A DNA stretch of 51,215 nucleotides, taken from NCBI GenBank assembly GCA_003170135.1, contig PMZR01000113.1, positions 1-51,215 of the forward strand. Reading direction: 5' to 3'. Source of the DNA: Acidobacteriota bacterium. GTDB taxonomy: Bacteria; Acidobacteriota; Vicinamibacteria; Vicinamibacterales; Fen-181. Under the pieces are notes generated by a model. It did not search any database. It was not told where the DNA came from and saw only the letters and a list, made by a program, of their open reading frames with translations. Of the stretch, positions 45,108-51,215 are shown in pieces (the first letter of the stretch is position 1; each line of letters begins with the position of its first letter). Position numbers and translations under genes: made by a program.

Positions 45108-45641
45108 GCGGCAGCGCTCCCTCCGGTTGCCGGCTGACCGCCGGTCGTGCTCCCGGCAAACCCGGCCAGTGTAGACTAGCGTCGGAAAAGGCGAAAGCGC
45201 AAAGGTCAGCCTTGGCGGCCGGGGATTAGTATCTACTTGGTGATAATCGGAGTCGGCGAGGGTGAGTCGCCGAAGGTGGGCGCGGTCGCGGCCCCCGACG
45301 AGCCGTCGGTCGCCGGGGAAAACGCCGCGCCGCCACGCCCGCCTGCGCTCGCGCGTGAGCCGAGCGAGCTAGGGCGAGGCCTCGCGGTAGCTGCGCGGTC
45401 GAATCACACGCGCAGCGAAGGCGGGTCGCTTTCCGGCTGTCGACCGCCGGCGGCCTCCAATGGCTTGGTCTACGTCAGTGGGCGCCAGTCGGCCGTCGGG
45501 GAAAGCGCCGTGTCGCGCGGCGTTTTCCGGATCGACCGCCGACGACCTCCAAGGCTCGTCGCTGGCCGCGACCGCGCCCGCCCTCGGCGATGCGCCCAAC
45601 GTCGGCAATCTGACAAAGCACACTTAGAGGTTGTGGGGCGC
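45108..45641. repeat. Composite palindromic repeat region
   Basis: 534 nt, no convincing gene. GGGCGCGGTCGCGGCC...CGACGAGCC at 45278-45304 is matched at 25 of 27 positions by the reverse complement of 45553-45579, so the two form long inverted arms. Between them lie GGGGAAAACGCCGCG, GGCCTCCAATGGCTTGG and GGCGTTTTCCGG units, also found in opposite orientation at 40422-40500. The whole block looks like a mobile or amplifiable repeat composed of modules. Confidence 0.65.
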
Positions 45642-45839
45642 ATGACGTACAACTTCGATCCCGATCGCTGGTACGAAAACCAGCGCGCTTTGCTCGAGCA
45701 TCGCCGGGCGCGCGGCGAGATCGATCCCGCGCAGTTCGAGGCGGAGATGGAGCGTCTCGGCGAGCGGTACGACCAGATGCTCGAGCGGCTGAGCGGACCA
45801 TTCGACCTGCCGCCCGGTCGGACCGGGCCGGCGTCGTGA
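45642..45839 (+). CDS. Small acidic hypothetical protein
   Basis: 65 residues: FDPDRWYENQRALLEHRRAR, GEIDPAQFEAEMERLGERYD. Amphipathic helices, no membrane part, no recognised family. The upstream in-frame sequence is repeat DNA, so the ATG at 45642 is chosen. A relative of the SHOCT-type short C-terminal helices is possible but unproven. Confidence 0.5.
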   Translation: MTYNFDPDRWYENQRALLEHRRARGEIDPAQFEAEMERLGERYDQMLERLSGPFDLPPGRTGPAS

Positions 45840-45921
45840 ACGTCTGATCTGGCAGGAACACGGCTCCTGCCGAAGCCAGACGTGCCAGAAGCCAGGAGCC
45901 CGGAGCCGCGGGAGAGAATGC

Positions 45922-46302
45922 ATGCGAGTTGACGCCTACACGAAAGTCGTCCTCACGATCATCGCGGCGTGTCTTGTGTGGCTGTGCGTGACCGACGCCG
46001 GGCTCACACCGGTGGCGGCACAGGGGCCGCGCGAACCGCAGGAAGTGGTGCTGTTCGGGACGCGGACGCCCGTGCCCGTGCTGACGCCGCCGCGCACGTC
46101 GCTGTCGATGGTCTATGGCGACAGCGTGTCGCTCCCGGTGCGGCCCGGTCCCGAGTGGGACGCGAAGCCTGCGACGGTGACGGCGAGCGACCCGCTTCCG
46201 GCGAAGCTCGTTGGCATCGAACGCAGCAAGAGCGACCACTGGGACGCTCTCGACGTCAACGTGAAGGACCAGCCGCGGAAGGGCACGCCAGGCCACCAGT
46301 GA
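45922..46302 (+). CDS. Secreted or membrane-anchored small hypothetical protein
   Basis: 126 residues. MRVDAYTKVVLTIIAACLVW and LCVTDAGLTPVAAQ form a signal anchor or signal peptide; this beginning recurs in small proteins of Acidobacteriota as I recall them. The rest is Pro/Val-rich with VLFGTRTPVPVLTPPRTSLS and may be extended. A GGGAGAG upstream supports the start. No function is known. Followed by a 148-nt gap before the glycosyltransferase gene. Confidence 0.6.
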   Translation: MRVDAYTKVVLTIIAACLVWLCVTDAGLTPVAAQGPREPQEVVLFGTRTPVPVLTPPRTSLSMVYGDSVSLPVRPGPEWDAKPATVTASDPLPAKLVGIERSKSDHWDALDVNVKDQPRKGTPGHQ

Positions 46303-46450
46303 CGTGGCGGCGCCGGTCCCCTCGGGCCGGCGCCGTCTCGCCACGCGGCCACCGACCGGTCGACCAGTTGCAGAAAGCGCGCGGGCCGCACACAATGTGC
46401 GGGCCGGACGCGTTCGTTCCACGGGACGCGGCAGCAGACGACATCCGCAC

Positions 46451-47596
46451 ATGATCTATCTGGCCATCGCGCTCGGCGCCTGCTTCTGCACGTACTGGGT
46501 GGCCCAAGTCATCTTCGTGTACCTGCACATGCGGTGGACGCGACGCCTCCTGCCCGCGGACGCGGCGCGGCCCGAGCCGCCCGTCACCTTCATTCATCCA
46601 ATCAAGGATCTCGATCCCGATCTCGATGTGAACCTCGCGAGCTGCATGGTCCAGGACTACCTGGGCGCCGTGCAGCACATCTTCAGCTTCCAGGCCGTGG
46701 AGGACCCGGCGATCCCGGTCATTGAGCGCTGGAAGGCCGGTCATTCCGAGCAGGACATCACGATCATCGTGAACCCGCGGCAGCCGGGCCTGAGCGGCAA
46801 GAGCTCGAACATGGTGTGGGGACTGAAGATGGCGCGTCACGCCATCGTGCTGTTTGCCGACAGCGACGTCCGCGTGCAGCCGGATCTCATCCGCAAGATG
46901 GTCCTGCCGCTGCTCGATCCGAAGGTCGGCGTGACGACGTGCGGGCAGATCAATCGGGGCGGGCGCACCTTCTGGACGCGCTTCTTCACGTTCCTGCAGA
47001 ACTGCGAGACCGACTTCAACTGGGCGTTTCTGACGCGGCTTGGCATGGACGTGGGCATCACGGGCGCGGCGTTCGCCATGCGGCGGGAGGTGCTTGCGGA
47101 GGTCGGCGGGCTCGAGCGGTTCGGCGGGAGCCTGCTCGAGGACATGTTCCTCGGCAACCTCCTCTACCAGAGAGGCTATCGCATTGTCCTCGGCCCGTTC
47201 GTCGAGTGCCAGGTGGACGAATTGGGGCGCGAGAAGTCGACGAACTACGCCAAGCGGCTGGCCATCGGCATCAAGACGCATATCGCCGTGGAAGCGCCGC
47301 TCTTTGTCGCGATGCTCGGCTGGCATTGGGCCCTGCTCATCGTCGCGCTGGCGCTCGGGAACAGGCCGCTGCTGCTGGTCGCGCTCGGGTTCATGGCATT
47401 CCGCACGGCGCAGGGCCTCGCCCAGCGCCTGGTGACAGGCAATCGCATCCTGCCGGTCGACTTCGTCCTGCCGCTGTTCTTCGATCTGTTCGGCGTCTTC
47501 TTCCTGCTCTATCCATTCAGCGAACCGACGGTGACGTGGCGGGGCATCTCCTACCGCATCAAGGCAGGCGGGTATATCGATGAGACGCAACGGTAG
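46451..47596 (+). CDS. GT21-like glycosyltransferase, membrane-bound
   Basis: 381 residues. An N-terminal membrane helix (IYLAIALGACFCTYWVAQVI) precedes a GT-A domain: D1 in HPIKDLDPDLD, D2 in LFADSDVRVQPD, D3 in LLEDMFLGNLLYQRGYRI. Two or three C-terminal membrane helices follow (VALALGNRPLLLVALGFMAF, FVLPLFFDLFGVFFLLYPF). This is the layout of ceramide glucosyltransferase-like enzymes (GT21), including bacterial HpnI. It may add a sugar to a lipid such as a hopanoid or sphingolipid. No hopanoid gene is next to it, so the substrate is open. Confidence 0.85.
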   Translation: MIYLAIALGACFCTYWVAQVIFVYLHMRWTRRLLPADAARPEPPVTFIHPIKDLDPDLDVNLASCMVQDYLGAVQHIFSFQAVEDPAIPVIERWKAGHSEQDITIIVNPRQPGLSGKSSNMVWGLKMARHAIVLFADSDVRVQPDLIRKMVLPLLDPKVGVTTCGQINRGGRTFWTRFFTFLQNCETDFNWAFLTRLGMDVGITGAAFAMRREVLAEVGGLERFGGSLLEDMFLGNLLYQRGYRIVLGPFVECQVDELGREKSTNYAKRLAIGIKTHIAVEAPLFVAMLGWHWALLIVALALGNRPLLLVALGFMAFRTAQGLAQRLVTGNRILPVDFVLPLFFDLFGVFFLLYPFSEPTVTWRGISYRIKAGGYIDETQR

Positions 47597-47665
47597 ATAG
47601 TCCGAAGTCCGAAGTCCGAAATCCGAAGTCCAAGGGTCGGCGTTGGACCTCGGACCTCGGACGAC
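47597..47665. repeat. TCCGAAG/ACCTCGGA dispersed repeat
   Basis: TCCGAAGTCCGAAGTCCGAA-type units followed by GGACCTCGGACCTCGG. The halves are partly complementary and could fold. Same family as 36580-36604 and the linker array in the Ada fusion gene. Confidence 0.65.
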
Positions 47666-47670
47666 GTTCG

Positions 47671-48795
47671 TCAGACGTTCTTCCCGTACACGCGATAGGT
47701 CTTGTAGCGCACGCCGCCCATCTTCTCGATGTCGGCGCGCATCTGGCGGTTGGTCTCGCCGATGGTCGAGGCCTCGCCCGTCAGGTAGCCCCTGGCGGAG
47801 CCGCGCTCGAAGATGCGGTGGTAGATCGCGTGCGCGACGCCTTTCTGTCGGAACGCCGGCACGACGAACATGATGAAGACGCGCGCGCGGTTGATGCGCC
47901 GCTTGTACCAGAATGCCTTCACCGCGCCGAGCGGCGTCAGGCGTCCGTTCAGGTGGATGAGCACCTGGTTGTAGTCGGGAAGCCCCAGGCCGAATCCCAC
48001 CGGCTCGTCGCCGGCCCAGGCCATCGCCGTCAACGCCGGGTCAACCAGGGGCACGAGGCGGCCGGCCATCTTCCGGACTTCCTCGATGCCCGGCGGCACC
48101 ATGTCGGTCCATTCGGCCGGAATGGCCAGATCGAGCACGTGCTTGATCGCGCGCACCGCCTCGTCCACGCGGCGCAGGTCGAACGACTCGGTGCGGAAGC
48201 CGTAGCGGCGCTGCGCGTAGCGGACGGCCCTGGCCGGATCCTTGGCGAACATCTGCGACGTGTCCAGGTGATACGCGTAGACGTCGGCGTCTTTTTCGAA
48301 GCCTGCGCGATCGAACAGGCCCGGGTAGTACGGCGGGTTGTAGGAGGTGAGGACCATCGGCGGATCGTCGAAGCCGTCGACGAGCAGCCCTTTGTATTCG
48401 TCGATCGCCGGACCCGACGGGGAGCCCGGGCCGCGCACCAGCCTCACGCCATGTTCCTTCAGCCATGCGAGGGCCCGTTCGAACAGCGCGCCGGCGACGT
48501 CCCCGTCGTTGATGCATTCGAACAGTGACAGGTGGCCCGCGTTCAGTGCCTTCTGCTGGTTGAGAATCGGATCGTAGGCGGCCAACACGCGTCCGACGAC
48601 CTGGCCGGCGCGGCGTGCGAGGAACACCTCGTGCGTGCCCGCCGCGCGGCCGAGGGCCGGCAGGTCCACAGCGTGTTCGATGTCCGAGACGAGCGGCGGG
48701 ACGAAATCGCGATCGCCGCGATAGATCCGCCACGGCAGGCGAAGGAACTCACGCAGGTCGGGGCGCGATCGGACGGGGCGAATGTCGATGGGCAT
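47671..48795 (-). CDS. GNAT-like acyltransferase
   Basis: 374 residues starting at ATG 48795. The N-terminal part (DLREFLRLPWRIYRGDRDFV, PPLVSDIEHAVD) and the C-terminal part (INRARVFIMFVVPAFRQKGV, AHAIYHRIFERGSARGYL, EASTIGETNRQMRADIEKMG) resemble a family of uncharacterised GNAT proteins with two domains. VPAFRQKGVAHAIYHRIF has the look of the acetyl-CoA binding loop. Substrate unknown. It is the last gene of the leftward cluster with the ferritin-like protein (22-nt gap). Confidence 0.75.
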   Translation of the reverse strand: MPIDIRPVRSRPDLREFLRLPWRIYRGDRDFVPPLVSDIEHAVDLPALGRAAGTHEVFLARRAGQVVGRVLAAYDPILNQQKALNAGHLSLFECINDGDVAGALFERALAWLKEHGVRLVRGPGSPSGPAIDEYKGLLVDGFDDPPMVLTSYNPPYYPGLFDRAGFEKDADVYAYHLDTSQMFAKDPARAVRYAQRRYGFRTESFDLRRVDEAVRAIKHVLDLAIPAEWTDMVPPGIEEVRKMAGRLVPLVDPALTAMAWAGDEPVGFGLGLPDYNQVLIHLNGRLTPLGAVKAFWYKRRINRARVFIMFVVPAFRQKGVAHAIYHRIFERGSARGYLTGEASTIGETNRQMRADIEKMGGVRYKTYRVYGKNV

Positions 48796-48817
48796 GCGGG
48801 ATGGCTCCGGGCCGATC

Positions 48818-49309
48818 CTACAGCCCCGACTTGTGCCAGAAATCCGAACGGATCGCCTTGTAGGCGTTCTGCAGGGCGACCAGGTGCTGGCGTTCCCAGA
48901 CGGCCAGGAACTGGTAGAAGGCGCGGGCGCGGTCGTCGGTCGCGTCGTTCGCCGCGCCGCTGTAGTGCGCGATCGCGTTCGATTCCACCGTGCCGATCGA
49001 GAGCACCCAGGCTTCGAACGCCGCGCCTTCCGCCTGCCGGCGAAGTTCCTCGGTGAACACCGGGTCGGCGAATGCCGACAGGTCGGGCGCATGCACGGGA
49101 ATCTCGAACACGGCGGGGCCCTTCTCGCCGTAGTTCCTGGCGACCTCGCGCAGGTACTCCTGGTGCTGCCGTTCATCCTTGGCGAGCTGCGCGAACAGGG
49201 CCTGGACCGCCGGCTTGCCGGTGTGCTCGGCGGTCATCGAGTAGAACGTGTAGCCGTCCACTTCGATCTGGTAGGCGCGGCGGATGATGTCGAAGATGTC
49301 GGTGCCCAT
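48818..49309 (-). CDS. Rubrerythrin/ferritin-like diiron protein
   Basis: 163 residues, four-helix bundle. Metal ligands: E16 in AYQIEVDGYTFY, an ExxH in KDERQHQEYL, then E in LSIGTVESNAIA and a second ExxH in VWERQHLVAL. This is the ferritin-like diiron site found in rubrerythrin-type proteins; the rubredoxin zinc/iron domain is missing. It may scavenge peroxide or oxygen in protection of the adjacent iron-sulfur enzymes. It lies 46 nt after the ferredoxin gene. Confidence 0.8.
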   Translation of the reverse strand: MGTDIFDIIRRAYQIEVDGYTFYSMTAEHTGKPAVQALFAQLAKDERQHQEYLREVARNYGEKGPAVFEIPVHAPDLSAFADPVFTEELRRQAEGAAFEAWVLSIGTVESNAIAHYSGAANDATDDRARAFYQFLAVWERQHLVALQNAYKAIRSDFWHKSGL

Positions 49310-49355
49310 GGCCGAAGGAGGATACCACGGCGACAACCCGGCACGCTCGGCGGAC

Positions 49356-49805
49356 TCAAGCCGCGGCGTCGGCGGGCGGCTCCGATCGCACGGCGCGATC
49401 GGCAGGCAGGTATTCAAGCGCGCGGGTCGGGCAGAAGGGAACGCACCGCGGTTCGCCGCCGCACAGATCGCATTTCTGCGGGCCGTGGCAGGCGTCCTCC
49501 CAGACCATGTTGCCGAACGGGCACGCCGCAACGCAGGCACGGCAACGGATGCACCGATCGGGGTGGACCTCGATGGCGCCCGTGCGCGCGTTCCGTTCGA
49601 GCGCGCCGGTCGGGCAGACGGCCAGACACCCGGCGGTTTCGCACTGGAAGCAGACGACGGGGAAGCCGGTGTCCGGATCGCGACGCGTGACATGGATGCG
49701 CGGCTGTTGGGGCGTTCCGCCGCGGCCGTGCGCGAACGCGCACGCCAGCTCACACTTGCCGCAGCCGATACAGCGAGCCACGGTCACCCGGAAGATCATG
49801 TTCAT
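49356..49805 (-). CDS. HycB-like four-cluster ferredoxin
   Basis: 149 residues with 16 cysteines in four [4Fe-4S] groups: CIGCGKCELACA; CFQCETAGCLAVCP; CIRCRACVAACP; CDLCGGEPRCVPFCP. This is the HycB/FdhB-type electron-transfer subunit of hydrogenases, formate dehydrogenases and related complexes. A GGAG about 5 nt before ATG 49805 supports the start. It is separated from the NuoG-like gene by 121 nt containing a dispersed repeat. Confidence 0.9.
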   Translation of the reverse strand: MNMIFRVTVARCIGCGKCELACAFAHGRGGTPQQPRIHVTRRDPDTGFPVVCFQCETAGCLAVCPTGALERNARTGAIEVHPDRCIRCRACVAACPFGNMVWEDACHGPQKCDLCGGEPRCVPFCPTRALEYLPADRAVRSEPPADAAA

Positions 49806-49831
49806 CACGGCTCCTGGCGGGCTGCATCCTC

Positions 49832-49864
49832 GAGAGCGGTCGCGGGTCGCTCCGTGGTTGCGGT
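49832..49864 (+). repeat. GAGAGCGGT dispersed repeat, copy 2
   Basis: 33 bp, 30 identical to 40116-40148 (GAGAGCGGT then GCGGGTCGCTCCGT). It lies in the gap between the ferredoxin and NuoG-like genes. Confidence 0.65.
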
Positions 49865-49926
49865 CCGCAACGCGCAGGTTCGCAGCCCGATCGCGTCCGG
49901 GCGAATCAGTTGATACGCGCCCCTAG

Positions 49927-50697
49927 CTAGAGGACGCCCTCGGCCGCCTGCAGCGACGCGAAGGTGGCGGCCGTCTGGCGGCGCTTGCACGCGTCGCACA
50001 GCTCGACGTCGGCGGCCGGTACGCCGTGACGTTCGATTTCGCGCGCCGCCTGCGCACGCGTGATGGACGCCCGCCCGCAGGTCCTGCACCGCACCATGTC
50101 GAACGTGCGGCCCCAGATCGTTCGCGTCCTGTCGTTGGTGTCGTAGCGGATGTGCCCTGTCGGACAGATCTCGGCGCACGCGAGGCACCCCACACAGGCC
50201 GGCGGCGGTTCGCGGAACGGCGGAGCGATCTCGCGGCCGGCGCCGCGGCTGATGCTCGCGATGGCGGACACGCCGATGTGGTCGCACGTCCTCGTGCAGA
50301 GCCCGCACAGGATGCAGTTTGTCGGCTCGGCGCTGACCTGGTAGGACGTGCGCTCGATGCCATGGTCGCGCGCGAGCCGCTGCACGAGCGGCGTCTCGGG
50401 GCAGCGGGCGAGGAGCAGGTCGAGGACGACGCGCCGCGCCGCTCGTACGCGCTCGGTCGCCGACCGGACGATCAGGCCGTTCTCGGCGGGGTACATGCAC
50501 GAGGCGACGAGCCTGGGCGCGGTGCGCCACGTGTCCTTCGTGACCTCGACGAGACACAGGCGGCAGCCGCCCCATGGCTCGAGCGCCGGGTGATGACAGA
50601 GCGTCGGGATGTCGATGCCGGCGCTCTGTGCGGCCACGAGCAGGGAGGCGCCGTCGCGCACCCGCACGGTCCGGCCGTCAATGGTAAGTGTGGGCAT
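49927..50697 (-). CDS. HoxU/NuoG-like iron-sulfur subunit
   Basis: 256 residues. The N-terminal [2Fe-2S] ferredoxin domain has TLCHHPALEPWGGCRLCLVE with a fourth Cys in VASCMYP. Then [4Fe-4S] motifs CILCGLCTRTCD and CVGCLACAEICP, as in HoxU or the N-terminus of NuoG and FeFe hydrogenases. The C-terminal addition CRTCGR and LCDACKRR may hold another metal. It passes electrons from the NuoF-like flavoprotein to a catalytic unit not in view. Start overlaps the previous stop by ATGA at 50697. Confidence 0.9.
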   Translation of the reverse strand: MPTLTIDGRTVRVRDGASLLVAAQSAGIDIPTLCHHPALEPWGGCRLCLVEVTKDTWRTAPRLVASCMYPAENGLIVRSATERVRAARRVVLDLLLARCPETPLVQRLARDHGIERTSYQVSAEPTNCILCGLCTRTCDHIGVSAIASISRGAGREIAPPFREPPPACVGCLACAEICPTGHIRYDTNDRTRTIWGRTFDMVRCRTCGRASITRAQAAREIERHGVPAADVELCDACKRRQTAATFASLQAAEGVL

Positions 50698-51215
50698 CAC
50701 GCCACCGCCTCGTCGCGTCTCGGAAAGACCCGGATCGCGTCCATCCTGCAGGCGTCGAAGCAGGCGCCACACGACAGGCACTTCTGCTGATCGATCGCGT
50801 GCCGGGCCTTGCGTTCGCCCGCGATCGCGCCGGCCGGGCACGCGGCCACGCAGGCGTGACAGCCGTTGCACGCCGCCACGTCGATCCCGTACATCGTCAG
50901 CGCGCGGCACGTGCCGGCGGGGCAGGTCCGGCAATCGATGTGCGCCTCGTACTCGGCGCGGAAGTAGCGGAGGGTCGACAGCACCGGGTTGGGCGCGGAT
51001 CGGCCCAGCTCGCACAGGCTGGCCTCCCGCATCCCGGCGGCGAGCGTCTCGATTCGCGCGATATCGCCCGGGCGGCCGCGGCCGGACACGAGGTCCTCGT
51101 AGATCGCGAGCATCTGCCTGAGGCCTTCGCGGCACGGCGTGCACTTGCCGCACGACTCGTCCTGCGAGAAGGTCATAAAGAACTTGGCGATGTCGACCAT
51201 GCAGTCGTCTTCGTC
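50697..51215 (-). CDS. NuoF/HoxF-like NADH-binding subunit, C-terminal part
   Basis: Partial: the frame continues beyond the right edge. Visible are the NuoF [4Fe-4S] motif SCGKCTPCREG with its fourth Cys in LCELG, and then a C-terminal extension with CRTCPAGTCR, CNGCHACVAACP and CLSCGACFDACR, two ferredoxin-type clusters. This arrangement is that of HndC/NuoF-type subunits of NAD-linked hydrogenases and formate dehydrogenases, including electron-bifurcating ones. The FMN and NADH sites would lie upstream of the visible part. Operon with the HoxU-like and HycB-like genes. Confidence 0.88.
   Translation of the reverse strand, partial: DEDDCMVDIAKFFMTFSQDESCGKCTPCREGLRQMLAIYEDLVSGRGRPGDIARIETLAAGMREASLCELGRSAPNPVLSTLRYFRAEYEAHIDCRTCPAGTCRALTMYGIDVAACNGCHACVAACPAGAIAGERKARHAIDQQKCLSCGACFDACRMDAIRVFPRRDEAVA

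Noticed and set aside
45237..45641. Coding extension upstream of the small protein at 45642
   Set aside because: The in-frame sequence is repeat DNA shared in inverted orientation with the 40.4-kb region, so it is not gene-specific.

Overview
The window is GC-rich bacterial DNA. Its gene families point to Acidobacteriota, perhaps a Vicinamibacterales-like soil or groundwater lineage: a PadR regulator beside an ADOP-type ABC permease, a large secreted Asp-box/sortilin-like protein, a DUF255 thioredoxin-domain protein, and several dispersed intergenic repeat families. This taxon is inferred from gene content and was not tested.

Layout. (1) 1-5124: host genes for a DUF255/YyaL protein, a DUF4342 protein and a DsbD-type thiol:disulfide interchange protein. 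(2) 5125-5208: tRNA-Leu(UAA), the integration site. (3) About 5154-20951: a 15.7 kb integrative element bounded by a 56-bp direct repeat of the tRNA 3' half. It reads from the left as a repressor-like gene facing leftward, two excisionase-type HTH genes, an SF3/D5 (P4-type) helicase with a possible origin just downstream, small genes, an HNH nuclease, a PLD-like protein, the small and large terminase subunits, a run of small or unknown genes, two adjacent secreted proteins (a proteasome-like Ntn-hydrolase candidate and a tail-fibre-like protein), further regulators, a tyrosine integrase, and a DUF2283/unknown/DUF3467 cargo group. No portal, capsid, maturation protease, tail-assembly or lysis gene is visible. 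A complete packaging set without a virion makes this look like a phage satellite, or less probably a prophage that lost its structural genes. It is the strongest candidate here for an undescribed system.

(4) 21044-27594: sortilin-like protein, MscL with a zinc ribbon, a double NTF2-like secreted protein, a sigma-factor/DUF4349 remnant and a TetR regulator. (5) 27645-33773: a tripartite RND efflux operon (membrane fusion protein, permease, TolC-type outer-membrane protein), probably controlled by the TetR regulator. (6) 33770-35870: alkylation repair, with Ogt and an Ada/AraC/AlkA fusion in one operon. (7) 36213-39371: PadR and ADOP permease with a consensus-like promoter. (8) 39411-47596: HdeD-like protein, POT peptide transporter, small membrane proteins, a broken GH15 gene, a sodium:solute symporter and a GT21-like glycosyltransferase, interspersed with composite dispersed repeats. 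(9) 47671-51215, minus strand: GNAT-like protein, a diiron ferritin-like protein and an iron-sulfur electron-transfer operon (HycB-like ferredoxin, NuoG/HoxU-like, NuoF-like) that runs off the right edge.

Within the element the genes are tightly packed, many with ATGA stop/start overlaps, which suggests translational coupling and intact modules. The integrase and an excisionase-type protein would move the element, the helicase would replicate it, and HNH plus TerS plus TerL would package it, presumably into particles supplied by a helper phage. All functions are read from sequence patterns and family knowledge; no search was run.
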